Assembly: GCF_036178845.1 (NCBI RefSeq)
Contig: NZ_CP108070.1
Span: 9,920,001 to 9,984,000, forward strand
Reading direction: 5' to 3'
Length of the DNA stretch: 64,000 bases
DNA from: Streptomyces sp. NBC_00271
Lineage (GTDB): Bacteria > Actinomycetota > Actinomycetes > Streptomycetales > Streptomycetaceae
In this document: piece after piece, positions 1-10,112 of the stretch
How positions within the stretch are numbered: position 1 is the stretch's first letter
How the letters are laid out: each line of letters begins with the position of its first letter
Notes under the pieces: model-generated
The model's input: the letters and a program-made list of their open reading frames with translations, nothing else
Told to the model about the DNA's origin: nothing
The model's database searches: none
Translations under genes and position numbers: made by a program

Positions 1-713
1 GACTCATCGCCCAAGGCTATCCGTTGATGAACGCCGCCTACTCCCTCTACCTCGTCCGCGGCGGCTTCCACACCGACACGAAGGCGCTGTACGACCAGAG
101 CTGGGACCCGCGCAGTTTCGAGGGCGAGAAGCTCGCCTCACGCGCGGGCGTCACCGGGGCGAAGATCAGCCTCTGGCCGGACAACGGGCGCGGGGAGACC
201 GAGAACGAGGTCGCGACGGCCATGGACCCGGCCCTGCGGCACCTCGCCCAGGTCACCTGGAGCTCGGCACACCCCGACCCGACGTACGCCGAGTTCACCG
301 CGCGCGGTGTGGCCGTGGGGCACGCGCCCGGGTGGCGGGACCTGACCCGCGTGCCGGTGGCCGAAGGGACGTACACCTTCCGCGGTGGGGCCGCGACCGT
401 CGATCTCCAGGTCCGGCGGACCACGGACGGCTATGTGACCCTGCGGTCCACGACGAGCGGCGGCTGTCTGGAGGTGAGCGGCGGAAAGCTCACGCTGAAC
501 GTGCCCCTGGACCCCGGTGTCGAGGTGACCGAATCGCCGTGCGTCGCCGCGGACACCTTGCAGCGCTGGGAGCTGGATCCGGTGCGCGGCGGCGGATACC
601 GGCTCGTCAACGCGATCACACGGATGGCGGTGCACGTGACGGACGCGGGGCGGCTCCTCCAGTACCCGCCGGACCAAGAGCCGCCTTCCGTCTGGCAGTT
701 GACCATTCACTGA
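1..713 (+). CDS. GH20 glycosidase with C-terminal ricin-like lectin module (5' truncated by window)
   Basis: A family 20 glycoside hydrolase would remove terminal N-acetylhexosamine or lacto-N-biose from glycans outside the cell. The window opens inside the gene: the reading frame enters at base 3 and ends at the TGA at 711-713, so about 236 C-terminal residues are present. The first ~95 residues (YDQSWDP, ISLWPDNG, TWSSAHPDP) look like the end of a GH20 barrel, close to lacto-N-biosidase types. The last ~130 residues look like a beta-trefoil lectin, with a GGCLEV stretch and QxW-type signatures (QRWEL, VWQL). The fucosidase gene begins 19 bases downstream, so the two are probably one operon. 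The GH20 assignment rests on recalled family appearance and the active site lies outside the window, so exact specificity is unknown. Confidence 0.72.
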   Translation, partial: LIAQGYPLMNAAYSLYLVRGGFHTDTKALYDQSWDPRSFEGEKLASRAGVTGAKISLWPDNGRGETENEVATAMDPALRHLAQVTWSSAHPDPTYAEFTARGVAVGHAPGWRDLTRVPVAEGTYTFRGGAATVDLQVRRTTDGYVTLRSTTSGGCLEVSGGKLTLNVPLDPGVEVTESPCVAADTLQRWELDPVRGGGYRLVNAITRMAVHVTDAGRLLQYPPDQEPPSVWQLTIH

Positions 714-732
714 GGTGAGGACACCCGACCCC

Positions 733-2265
733 ATGGCCATCTCCAGACGCCTCTTCGTCCTGGCATCCACCGCCCTCGTCGCGTCCACCGGCACATCCGT
801 CGCCCTCGCGGCCCCCGGCGAGGCTCCCTCCCGCATCCCCGTCAGCCCCTCCGACACCGAGGACGACCTGGTCCGCAAGGCCTCCCAAGTCCGGCCCACT
901 GCACGGCAGATCGCCTGGCAGAACCTCGGACGCACCGCCTTTCTGCACTTCGGCGTGAACACCTTCACCGGCCTGGAGTGGGGCACCGGTGACGAGGACC
1001 CGGACGTCTTCCAGCCCGTCGGTCTCGACACCGACCAGTGGGCCCGCGCCCTGCGCGACGGCGGCTTCGAGCTCGCCATCCTCACCGTCAAGCACCACGA
1101 CGGGTTCGTCCTGCACCCGTCGCGCTACACCGACCACTCGGTGGCGTCGAGCAGTTGGCGCGGCGGGCGGGGCGACGTGCTGCGCTCCTTCGCCGACTCG
1201 ATGCGCCGCCACGGGATCAAGGTCGGCGTCTACGTCTCACCGGCCGACGAGAACCAGTACCTGCACGGCGTGTACGCCAACGGCAGCGCGCGCACGGAGC
1301 GCACCGTCCCGACGCTCGTCGACGGCGACGACCGTACGAACCCGAGGACGTTCACGCTGGACGCCACCGACTACGGCGCCCATATGCTCAACCAGCTCTA
1401 CGAAGTGCTCACCGAGTACGGACCCGTCGACGAGGTGTGGTTCGACGGAGCACAGGGCCGCATTCCGCCCGACAAGGTGGAGAAGTACGACTGGGACAGC
1501 TGGTACGCGCTGGTGCGGGCCCTCGCCCCCGACGCCTCGATCGCGGTGTCCGGGCCCGATGTGCGCTGGGTCGGCAACGAGGGCGGGCTCGCCCGCGAGG
1601 ACGAGTGGAGCGTCGTACCGGTCACGGAGAAGGACAACGGCCGCACGGACTACGCGCTGGCCTACGACGCACCCGACGAGGGCAGCCGGGCCGCGCTCGT
1701 GGCGGCCCGGCCGGTGGCCGACTATCTCCAGTGGTGGCCGGCCGAGTGCGATGTGTCCATCCGCGACGGCTGGTTCTACCACGCCGACCAACAGCCCAAG
1801 AGCGTGGACGAGTTGACCGACATCTACTTCCGCTCGGTCGGCCGCAACTCGGTGCTGCTGCTCAACATCCCACCCGACACGCAGGGATTGCTGCCTGCCG
1901 CCGACGTGGTGCGGCTGCGCGAGTTCCGCGAACGCGTCGAGGCGGAGCTGCCGGAGGATCTGTCCCGTGGGGCCGTGGTCCGCTCCTCCCCGAGGATCTT
2001 CACCGTCGACCTCGGTACGGAGCACGAGGTGGACCGGATCCGGCTCGCGGAGGACATCCGGCACGGCCAGCAGGTGGAGAGCTTCGTGGTCGAGGCGTAC
2101 GGAGCGGGCGCCTGGAGCCGCGTGGCCGGGGCGGGCACGATCGGAGCGAGCCGGATCCTGCTGCTCCCGGTGCCCGTACGGGCCCGGCACTGGCGCCTTC
2201 GAGTGACGGGGGCACGGCAGACCGCGCGGATCGCGGAGTTCGCGCTGTATCGCTCACGGAGCTGA
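733..2265 (+). CDS. Secreted alpha-L-fucosidase (GH29) with C-terminal discoidin-like domain
   Basis: Hydrolyses alpha-L-fucosides, releasing L-fucose from glycans. The 510-residue protein starts with a twin-arginine signal (SRRLF then a hydrophobic run ending near ALA), so it is probably exported folded by Tat. The GH29 barrel shows VKHHDGF and the EVWFDGA motif, whose Asp (about residue 238) is the expected nucleophile. Residues from about 410 look like an F5/8 type C (discoidin) carbohydrate-binding domain. I chose ATG 733 because it places the Tat signal at the N-terminus and has GAGGTGAGG at 712-720; an upstream in-frame GTG at 715 would overlap that ribosome binding site. It lies just after the GH20 gene, 14.6 kb from the fucose catabolic operon that could use its product. 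Confidence 0.93.
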   Translation: MAISRRLFVLASTALVASTGTSVALAAPGEAPSRIPVSPSDTEDDLVRKASQVRPTARQIAWQNLGRTAFLHFGVNTFTGLEWGTGDEDPDVFQPVGLDTDQWARALRDGGFELAILTVKHHDGFVLHPSRYTDHSVASSSWRGGRGDVLRSFADSMRRHGIKVGVYVSPADENQYLHGVYANGSARTERTVPTLVDGDDRTNPRTFTLDATDYGAHMLNQLYEVLTEYGPVDEVWFDGAQGRIPPDKVEKYDWDSWYALVRALAPDASIAVSGPDVRWVGNEGGLAREDEWSVVPVTEKDNGRTDYALAYDAPDEGSRAALVAARPVADYLQWWPAECDVSIRDGWFYHADQQPKSVDELTDIYFRSVGRNSVLLLNIPPDTQGLLPAADVVRLREFRERVEAELPEDLSRGAVVRSSPRIFTVDLGTEHEVDRIRLAEDIRHGQQVESFVVEAYGAGAWSRVAGAGTIGASRILLLPVPVRARHWRLRVTGARQTARIAEFALYRSRS

Positions 2266-2273
2266 CACGTACG

Positions 2274-2303
2274 GGGGTGGATGCCCCGCACGGCGTCCAC
2301 CCC
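2274..2303. terminator. Bidirectional hairpin between fucosidase and lacI-type gene
   Basis: Bases 2274-2285 (GGGGTGGATGCC) pair with 2292-2303 (GGCGTCCACCCC), giving 12 pairs including one G-T, around a 6-base loop. It sits between two convergent genes and has no U tract, as is usual for GC-rich actinomycete terminators. Confidence 0.65.
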
Positions 2304-2339
2304 GCACCGTCGCCGGCTCCGCGTCCACCCCTCACCCGC

Positions 2340-3383
2340 TCAAGCCCCGCAGAGCCCCGTACTCTCCCGTTCGATCAGCCGCGGCACCGGTACCTGCACC
2401 GTCCGGGCCGGACCGCCGTCCAGTAGTGCGGTGAGTTCCTGGGCGGCCGTGCGGCCGAACTGGACGGTGTCGCGGGAGAGGGCGGACAGCCAGGGTTTGA
2501 CCATGCGGCACAGGGGCGAGTCCTCCCAGGCGACGACCGAGACGTCGCCCGGCACGGAGAAGCCGAGTTCCGTGGCGGCGGCGACGCCGGCGACGGCCAT
2601 CACGTCGTTGTCGTAGACCAGCGCGGTCGGCGGGGTGCCGCTCTCCAGGACGCGGCGGGTGACGGCGGCGCCCTCCGCGTCCGAGTAGTCCGTGGGGACC
2701 GAGCGCACCTCCGTCAGCCCCCGCCGCTCGGCCTCCGCGCGCAGGGTGCGGATCCGGCGCTCGGTGTGGGCGAGCCCCGGCAGGCCCGCGATGTGCACGA
2801 TCCGACGGTGGCCGCGCGCGTACAGCTCGTCCACCACCGCAGCCATCGCGCCCGCGTCGTCCGCCCAGACGGTGGAGATCCCCGGGTGCCCCGCGTCCGG
2901 TACACCGCCGATCACCACGGCGGGCAGACCCAGCTCCTCGAGGAGGTCCGGGCGCGGATCGTCGGTCCGCGGGTCGACGACCATGACTCCGTCCACACGG
3001 TGCTCGGCCCACCAGCGCCGGTAGACCCCGCACTCGTCGGCCACGTCCTCCACCACCTGGAACAGCAGGCCGAGATGGCGCTCGGCCAGCACCTCCTGGA
3101 TGCCGGAGATCAGCTGCAGGAAGAACGAGTCCACGCCCAGGGTGTCGGCGGGGCGGGCCACCACGAGACCGACCGTCGCCGCGCCCTCGCCGGACAGCTG
3201 GCGCGCCGCCGTACTCGGCCGCCAGCCCAGCTGTTCGGCCACGCGACGGACCCGGTCGCGGGTGATCTCGGAGACCCCGGGCCGGTCGTTGAGCGCGAAG
3301 GAGACCGCGCTCTCGGAGACCCCGGCGCGCTGTGCGATGTCCTTCATCGTCGGTCGGCGCGCGGGTGACCGCTTGGCTGGCAA
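2340..3383 (-). CDS. LacI-family transcriptional regulator of the N-glycan locus
   Basis: DNA-binding repressor of 347 residues with the standard LacI layout. The N-terminal helix-turn-helix reads MKDIAQRAGVSESAVSFALN, followed by the hinge (RPSTAARQLSG) and a periplasmic-binding-protein-like effector domain (GVDSFFLQLISGIQ, YDNDVMAVAGVAAA). I used the TTG at 3383 because GGGGA lies about 6 bases upstream; an internal ATG at 3347 is the alternative. It is divergent from the sugar ABC transporter, and the shared upstream region holds two LacI-type operators, so it probably represses the transporter and glycosidase operon and itself. The effector is unknown; a mannose- or GlcNAc-containing oligosaccharide is my inference from the genes it faces. 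Confidence 0.93.
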   Translation of the reverse strand: MPAKRSPARRPTMKDIAQRAGVSESAVSFALNDRPGVSEITRDRVRRVAEQLGWRPSTAARQLSGEGAATVGLVVARPADTLGVDSFFLQLISGIQEVLAERHLGLLFQVVEDVADECGVYRRWWAEHRVDGVMVVDPRTDDPRPDLLEELGLPAVVIGGVPDAGHPGISTVWADDAGAMAAVVDELYARGHRRIVHIAGLPGLAHTERRIRTLRAEAERRGLTEVRSVPTDYSDAEGAAVTRRVLESGTPPTALVYDNDVMAVAGVAAATELGFSVPGDVSVVAWEDSPLCRMVKPWLSALSRDTVQFGRTAAQELTALLDGGPARTVQVPVPRLIERESTGLCGA

Positions 3384-3412
3384 CCCTGTTCCCCGTTCTG
3401 CTGAGCTGGTGT

Positions 3413-3452
3413 ACTAATGCGCTTGAGCTGAGGCAATCTAAAGCGCATTAGT
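3413..3452. promoter_or_regulatory. Paired LacI-type operators in the divergent promoter region
   Basis: ACTAATGCGCTT (3413-3424) and AAGCGCATTAGT (3441-3452) are perfect inverted copies. Each arm lies inside a 14-base LacI-like palindrome with a GCGC centre: CTAATGCGCTTGAG (3414-3427, one mismatch) and CTAAAGCGCATTAG (3438-3451). The two centres are 24 bp apart. A weaker relative, CTAATGAATTTAG, occurs at 3504-3516. The arrangement suits cooperative binding or a small loop by the adjacent repressor. Confidence 0.78.
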
Positions 3453-3530
3453 GATCGATTGCAAGAGGCTGGGGGAACGTCTGTGACCAGCCATGTTGTG
3501 GCACTAATGAATTTAGCTGAGCCAAATCCA

Positions 3531-3560
3531 TTGACTTGCCCGGCGAGTTGGCTGCAAGGT
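3531..3560 (+). promoter_or_regulatory. Candidate promoter of the sugar ABC / glycosidase operon
   Basis: TTGACT at 3531-3536 is a good -35 hexamer. An 18-base spacer leads to CAAGGT at 3555-3560, a weak -10. The start codon of the binding-protein gene follows at 3604. The weak third operator-like sequence (3504-3516) lies just upstream. Assigned by eye only. Confidence 0.35.
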
Positions 3561-3603
3561 CTGCCCCGGCACCGTTATCCCTGCTGCAAGAGGAGCCCCA
3601 TCC

Positions 3604-4896
3604 GTGCGCATCTCCCGCAGAGCTCTCGCCGCCGCTGCCACCGTCGCCGTCCTCCTGCCGCTGAGTGCCTGCGGCTCCGGGAGTGACGGCAGTGGTTCGA
3701 CGGACGCCTCCGGCAAGGTCGAAGGCGACATCACCTTCCAGACCTGGAACCTGAGGGCCAACTTCAAGCCGTACTTCGAGGGCGTGATCGCCGACTTCGA
3801 GAAGAGGTACCCCGGCACCCATGTGAAGTGGGTCGACCAGCCCGCCGAGGGCTACGCCGACAAGATCAGCGCGGACGCGGCCGGCGGCACCCTGCCCGAC
3901 GTCGTCAACGTCTCGCCGGACCTCGTCGCCCCGCTCGCCAAGGCGGGCCTCGCCCTCGACCTCGACAAGTCCGCCGGGCAGTACAAGAAGGAGTACCTGG
4001 ACGGCGCCTGGGCCAGCCACCAGATACCGGGCATGACCGGCACGTACGCCTTCCCCTGGTACCTCAACACCGGCCCGCTCTTCTACAACAAGTCCCTGTT
4101 CAAGGAGGCCGGCCTCGACGCCTCCAAGCCGCCGACGACGTACGACGAACTCTTCGCCGACGCCCTGCAGCTGGCGAAGAAGAGCGACGGCAAGGTCGCC
4201 ACCCTCGCCAACGTGCCCACCGTCGAGGACTTCGGCCGCTACGGCGTCGAGCTGATGAACAAGGAAGGCACCGCCTTCGCCTTCAACGACGCCAAGGGAG
4301 TCGAACTCCTCACCAAGTACAAGGAGTTGTACGACGCGAAGGCGCTCGACCCGCAGGCGCTGACCGCGACCCCGGAGTCCTCGGGCAAGAAGTTCCTCAC
4401 CGAGGCCGTCGCCATGAACCCCGGCAGCGCCCTGGACCTCGGCAACTTCAAGAAGCAGGCCCCGAACCTCTACAAGAACATCGGCATCACGGACCAGATC
4501 ACCAGCACCGGCAAGGTGAACATGTACGTGATGGGCGTGATGGTCAACTCGCGCACCAAGCACACCCCCGCCTCGGTCGCCTTCGCGCACTTCGTCACCG
4601 ACGCGCAGAACCAGATGTCCTTCGCCAAGAAGGTCGCGATCTTCCCGAGCACCGCGGGCTCGCTCGACGACCCGTACTTCACCAAGGAGGACGGCACCGA
4701 CGAGACCCGCGTGCGGATCGCCGCCGCCAAGTCCTTGAAGAACGCGGTCAACTACACGCCGGTCCTGTTCAGCGAGCAGATGAAGACCGCGCTGCGCAAC
4801 GAGGTCGCGAAGGCCCTGCAGGGCAAGGAGAGCCCCAAGACGGCTCTTGACAACGCTGTCAAGGCCTGCGACACGCTGCTCAAGCAGCAGGGCTGA
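3604..4896 (+). CDS. Sugar ABC transporter solute-binding lipoprotein (CUT1 type)
   Basis: Extracellular receptor of 430 residues that would capture oligosaccharides for import. It has a lipoprotein signal: Arg-rich start, hydrophobic core and LSAC lipobox with the lipidated Cys near residue 22. The rest resembles family 1 extracellular solute-binding proteins (ITFQTWN, MNPGSALDLGNF). GTG 3604 is preceded by AAGAGGAG at 3588-3595. Two permease genes follow directly, then three glycosidases, indicating one operon under the divergent LacI repressor. No ATPase is encoded here; Streptomyces CUT1 systems commonly share the MsiK ATPase encoded elsewhere. The ligand is not readable from sequence; N-glycan-derived oligosaccharides are inferred from context. 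Confidence 0.92.
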   Translation: MRISRRALAAAATVAVLLPLSACGSGSDGSGSTDASGKVEGDITFQTWNLRANFKPYFEGVIADFEKRYPGTHVKWVDQPAEGYADKISADAAGGTLPDVVNVSPDLVAPLAKAGLALDLDKSAGQYKKEYLDGAWASHQIPGMTGTYAFPWYLNTGPLFYNKSLFKEAGLDASKPPTTYDELFADALQLAKKSDGKVATLANVPTVEDFGRYGVELMNKEGTAFAFNDAKGVELLTKYKELYDAKALDPQALTATPESSGKKFLTEAVAMNPGSALDLGNFKKQAPNLYKNIGITDQITSTGKVNMYVMGVMVNSRTKHTPASVAFAHFVTDAQNQMSFAKKVAIFPSTAGSLDDPYFTKEDGTDETRVRIAAAKSLKNAVNYTPVLFSEQMKTALRNEVAKALQGKESPKTALDNAVKACDTLLKQQG

Positions 4897-4904
4897 GCGG
4901 GGCC

Positions 4905-5797
4905 ATGGCGAGTTCCTCCAGCACCGCCCGGGTACGGCGCCAACTGCCGACCAGCCCCTGGCTGTTCGCCGCTCCCGGCCTCCTGGTCGTGGGCGTGTTC
5001 ATCCTCTATCCGTTCGTCTCGACCGTGGTCAACGCCTTCACCGACCGCCGCACCCTGATCCCGGGCACGTTCGTGGGCCTCGCCAACTTCCGCGAACTGC
5101 TGCACGACGACATGTTCTGGATCGGGCTGCGCAACAGCACGCTGTACGTCCTCGGGGTCGTCCCCGCGCTCGTCCTGCTGCCGTTGCTGCTCGCGCTGCT
5201 GGTCCAGAAGAACATCCCCGGCATCACCTTCTTCCGGTCGGCCTTCTACACCCCGGTGGTCGCGTCCATCGTCGTGGTCGGCCTGATCTGGGTGTGGCTC
5301 CTGGACGAACGCGGCCTGGTGAACTCGCTGTTGGAGTCGATCGGCGTCGGCAGGGTCGGCTTCCTCAGCGACCAGTGGCTGCTCCTGCTGAGCGCCATGG
5401 CCGTCACGGTCTGGAAGGGCCTCGGCTACTACATGATCATCTATCTCGCCGCGCTCGCCAACGTGCCACGCGAGCTGCACGAGGCAGCGTCGGTCGACGG
5501 CGCGGGCGCGGTCCGTCGCTTCCTCACGGTCACCGTGCCCGCCGTCCGCTCCACCATGGTGCTGGTCGCCGCGCTCTCCTCGGTCGCCGCCTTCAAGGTG
5601 TTCTCCGAGGTGTACCTGATGGCGGGCCCGGACGGCGGCCCGGCGGGCGAGGACACCACCCTCGTCATGCTCGTCCAGCGCACCGGCACCGGACTGACCG
5701 GCCGGGTCGGCTACGCCTCCGCCATCTCGGTCGTCGTCTTCGTCGTCACCGTCGCGCTGATGCTGCTCGTGCTGCGCGCCGACCGCAAGGAGGACGC

Positions 5798-5801
<4 letters not shown>
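4905..5801 (+). CDS. Sugar ABC transporter permease, MalF/UgpA type
   Basis: Integral membrane subunit of 298 residues with about six hydrophobic segments. The EAA loop that contacts the ATPase reads ELHEAASVDGAGAVRRFL, around residues 188-205. The gene begins 8 bases after the binding-protein stop. Its TGA overlaps the first possible GTG of the next permease gene (GTGA), so translation is probably coupled. Confidence 0.93.
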
Positions 5802-6763
<962 letters not shown>

Positions 6764-6800
6764 CCTCCCGTACCCCCGATTCGCTTCGCGAGGATCCCGC

Positions 6801-8060
6801 ATGCCTTCTGCCGTGCGCTTCGGCGTCAACTACACGCCCAGCGAAGGGTGGTTCCACCACTGGCTCGACTTCGACCTCGACTCCGTACGCGCCGACCTCG
6901 ACTCCATCGCCGCGCTGGGCCTCGACCACATCCGGGTCTTCCCGCTGTGGCCCTACTTCCAGCCCAACCGCGCGCTGATCCGCCCGCGCGCCGTCGAGCA
7001 ACTGCTCCAGCTCGTCGACGCGGCCGGAGAGCGGGGGCTCGACGTCAACGTGGACGGTCTGCAGGGGCACCTGTCGAGCTTCGACTTCCTGCCCGCGTGG
7101 ACGCGGACCTGGCACCGGCGCAACCTGTTCACCGACCCGGAGGTCCTCGACGGCCAGGCGGCCTATCTGCGCACGCTCGCCGCGGCCCTCGCCGACCGCC
7201 CGCACTTCATCGGCATGACGCTCGGCAACGAGGTCAACCAGTTCTCGGCGGGCCCGCCCCATCCGGACCCCGACCGGGCGAGCAGCGCCCAGATCGACGA
7301 CTGGCTGGAGCGGATGCTCGCCGCCTGCGAGGAGGGCGCCCCCGGCAGGCTGCATCTGCACGCCGAGTACGACGCCACCTGGTACCAGGACGACATGCCG
7401 TTCACCCCGGCCCAGGCCGCCCGCCGCGGCGCCGTCACGGCCGTACATTCCTGGGTCTTCAACGGCACCGCCCAGCGGCACGGCCGTACCTCCGTGCCGA
7501 CCGAACACCACGCCGCGTATCTGATCGAGCTGAGCAAGGCCTGGGCCGACGACCCGCACCGGCCCGTCTGGCTCCAGGAGGTCGGCGCGCCCGCCCCCCT
7601 GATCCCGCCCGAGCACGCCGCGTCCTTCACCGAGGCCACCGTCGCGGCCGCGCTGGACTGCCCCGACCTGTGGGGCATCACCTGGTGGTGCTCCCACGAC
7701 GTCTCGCGCGACCTCGCCGACTTCCCCGAACTCGAATACGGGCTAGGCCTGTTGACCAACGACCGGCGCCCCAAGGACAGCGCGCGGGCGCTGGCCCGCG
7801 CGGCCCGCGAGCACCACCACACGCCCGCCCCCCGCACCACGGCGCTGATCGTCCCCGCCGACCCCGCCGTCCGCTCGCTCTGCGCCCCGGGTGGCCCCGT
7901 CTTCGAGGCGTTCTTCCGGCTCACCGCCGACGGCGCCCGCCCCACCACCGTCCTCGACGCGCGCGCGGACGACAAGGAACACCTCACCGCGCGCGGCATC
8001 ACCGAAGTCGTCAGTCCCGATCAGGTACTCCCCCTCACACAAGGAGAAACCCGCTCGTGA
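6801..8060 (+). CDS. GH5-like glycoside hydrolase, candidate N-glycan core beta-mannosidase (GH5_18)
   Basis: Cytoplasmic-looking 419-residue clan GH-A hydrolase with no signal peptide. The beta-4 acid/base motif is LGNEVNQF (Glu about 144) and the beta-7 nucleophile motif is VWLQEVGAP (Glu about 260). Length and context match GH5_18 beta-mannosidases, known in bifidobacteria to split Man-beta-1,4-GlcNAc, the core left after alpha-mannose removal. That subfamily call is inference. ATG 6801 has GAGGAT at 6790-6795. The gene lies 37 bases after the permease gene and overlaps the GH85 start by GTGA. Lack of a signal fits hydrolysis after import. Confidence 0.8.
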   Translation: MPSAVRFGVNYTPSEGWFHHWLDFDLDSVRADLDSIAALGLDHIRVFPLWPYFQPNRALIRPRAVEQLLQLVDAAGERGLDVNVDGLQGHLSSFDFLPAWTRTWHRRNLFTDPEVLDGQAAYLRTLAAALADRPHFIGMTLGNEVNQFSAGPPHPDPDRASSAQIDDWLERMLAACEEGAPGRLHLHAEYDATWYQDDMPFTPAQAARRGAVTAVHSWVFNGTAQRHGRTSVPTEHHAAYLIELSKAWADDPHRPVWLQEVGAPAPLIPPEHAASFTEATVAAALDCPDLWGITWWCSHDVSRDLADFPELEYGLGLLTNDRRPKDSARALARAAREHHHTPAPRTTALIVPADPAVRSLCAPGGPVFEAFFRLTADGARPTTVLDARADDKEHLTARGITEVVSPDQVLPLTQGETRS

Positions 8061-10069
8061 ACCCCACCAGACGCACCGTCCTGCTCGCCGGCGCGGCCGC
8101 CGCGCTGCTGCCCGCCCTGCCCGGTCTGCCCGCGGTCGCGGCGACCGAGGCCGCCGCGACCGCGGCACCGCCGTACGCCTCCTACTGGTACCCCGACTCG
8201 CTGCCCTCGGGCACCCCTGGCACCGGCATCACCTGGCGCAGTCTCAAGGCATGGAGCGCCGCCACCGACGCCGACCTCGCGTTCAACGCCTCGACCGTGC
8301 CGCTCGCCGCGCGCTTCGCGCCGACCCCGGCCAACACGACCGCCCGCAGCGGCCAGGCCCGTATCCAGTCCCTCGTCTCCTTCGGCCCCACGTCGAGCAA
8401 CCCCTCGCAGGGCGCCGCCACCGCCGACTACTACGCCCTCACCCACTGGGCGTACCTGGATGAACTCGTCTTCTGGGGCGGCTCGGCGGGCGAGGGCCTG
8501 ATCCTCGCGCCGAACGCCCCGATCGTCGACGCGGCCCATCGGCACGGCGTGCCCGTCCTCGGCAATGTCTTCCTGCCGCCCGTCGCCTACGGCGGACAGC
8601 TCCAGTGGACCCGCGACCTGGTGCAGAAGGACTCCACCGGGCACTACCCCCTCGCCGCGCAGCTCGTCGCGGTGGCGGCGGCGTACGGCTTCGACGGCTG
8701 GTTCATCAACGCGGAGACCAGCGGCGGGAACACCGCGCTCGCCGCCGCCATGCGCGGCTTCATGAACGAACTGAAGACGCTCGGGACGGCCCAGGGTCAG
8801 CGCGTCACCTGGTACGACGCGATGACCGTGAGCGGCTCGGTGAGCTGGCAGGGCGCCCTGAACAACCAGAACAAGACGTTCTTCCAGGCCGCCGACTCCA
8901 TGTTCGTCGACTTCCGCTGGTCGCAGAGCAGCCTGGCCTCCTCCGCGACGACCGCCCAGCAACTCGGGCGCAGTCCCTACGAGTTGTGGGCGGGCGTCGA
9001 CGTCGAGGCCAATGGCACCGGCGCGTCCGTCAATTGGGACGCCATCGTGCCGAGCACCAAGGCCCACGTCACCTCGCTCGGCCTCTACCGGCCCGAGTGG
9101 ACCCGCAACCACCTGCCCGCGACCCGTACCCCCGGCGACTTCCACGCCGCCGACGACCTGTTCTGGACCGGCTCCTCGCTCGACCCCTCCAAGCCCAGCA
9201 CGAGCGCGAGCTGGCGGGCCCCGGCCGTCTCCGTCGCCGACCGCTCGACGGTCGCCTCGCTTCCGTTCGCGACCGTCTTCAACACCGGCCACGGGCTGAA
9301 GTGGTACGAGGACGGCGAGGCCACCTCGGACAAGCCCTGGAACCACCTCGGCCTCCAGGACCGGCTGCCCTCCCGCCGCTGGGTCGTGCGGACGAACGGA
9401 CAGCGCCCCGCCGTCACCTTCGACTTCGCGGACGCCTGGCGGGGCGGAAGCAGCCTGCTCGTCGACGGCGCCCTCGACGCGCCCACCACGCTGGACCTGT
9501 ACGCGACGAGGCTGCCGCTCACCGCGGACACGGTGGTCGAGCTCACCTACCGCACGGACGCGGGCGCCGCCGCCGTGGAGCTGGCCGTCGCCACCGCCGA
9601 GCCGAGCGCGGCGGGCGGGGCGCCCCCGTACTCGTACTTCCCGCTCACGTCCTCGGGCGACGGCTGGCAGACCGTCACAGTGCCGCTGACCGGACTCACC
9701 GGGACCGTGCACGCGCTGGGCGTGCGGCTGACGGCGAGCAGTGGTCCGGTGCGCTGGCGTCTCGGCGGGCTCGCGGTGCGTGATGCCATGCTCACCCCCG
9801 CCGCACCCACCGACCTGCGCGTCACCGGCGCCGACGGCGGCAACCTGCGCTTCGCCTGGCAGGGCGCCCCCGGCGCAGTACGCCATTACGAGCTGTACCG
9901 GACGCTCCCCGACGGCACCCGCCGCTTCCTCGGCGGCACCTGCCAGAGCGCGTTCTACGTCGGCGGTCTCACCGCCGAGCAGGGCGAGTCGTCCGGGGGG
10001 TTCGAAGTGCGCGCGGTGGGGGAGCTGTTCACCGTCTCGACCGCCGCCACGACCACCCACACCTGGTAG
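8057..10069 (+). CDS. Secreted endo-beta-N-acetylglucosaminidase (GH85)
   Basis: Cleaves the GlcNAc-beta-1,4-GlcNAc bond in the core of N-glycans, freeing the oligosaccharide from its protein. The 670-residue protein has a signal peptide (NPTRRTVLLAGAAAALLPAL, Tat-like RR) ending near residue 30. The GH85 catalytic pair lies in FINAETSGG: Asn218 and Glu220. From about residue 430 come beta-rich accessory modules, including a discoidin/CBM-like region and a C-terminal fibronectin-III-like segment (APTDLRVTGADGG, HYELYRTLPDG). GTG 8057 overlaps the GH5 stop and has AAGGAG at 8041-8046. It is the only clearly exported enzyme of the three-hydrolase block, so it would act first. Confidence 0.92.
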   Translation: MNPTRRTVLLAGAAAALLPALPGLPAVAATEAAATAAPPYASYWYPDSLPSGTPGTGITWRSLKAWSAATDADLAFNASTVPLAARFAPTPANTTARSGQARIQSLVSFGPTSSNPSQGAATADYYALTHWAYLDELVFWGGSAGEGLILAPNAPIVDAAHRHGVPVLGNVFLPPVAYGGQLQWTRDLVQKDSTGHYPLAAQLVAVAAAYGFDGWFINAETSGGNTALAAAMRGFMNELKTLGTAQGQRVTWYDAMTVSGSVSWQGALNNQNKTFFQAADSMFVDFRWSQSSLASSATTAQQLGRSPYELWAGVDVEANGTGASVNWDAIVPSTKAHVTSLGLYRPEWTRNHLPATRTPGDFHAADDLFWTGSSLDPSKPSTSASWRAPAVSVADRSTVASLPFATVFNTGHGLKWYEDGEATSDKPWNHLGLQDRLPSRRWVVRTNGQRPAVTFDFADAWRGGSSLLVDGALDAPTTLDLYATRLPLTADTVVELTYRTDAGAAAVELAVATAEPSAAGGAPPYSYFPLTSSGDGWQTVTVPLTGLTGTVHALGVRLTASSGPVRWRLGGLAVRDAMLTPAAPTDLRVTGADGGNLRFAWQGAPGAVRHYELYRTLPDGTRRFLGGTCQSAFYVGGLTAEQGESSGGFEVRAVGELFTVSTAATTTHTW

Positions 10070-10112
10070 CAGGACCACCTTCCCGCATCATCTTCACCCC
10101 ACGGAGCACCCC

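Noticed and set aside
4847-5797. Plus-strand open frame running into the second permease from upstream
   Set aside because: This part overlaps the first permease in another frame and is Arg/Pro-rich shadow; the real gene starts at one of the GTGs at 5798-5846.
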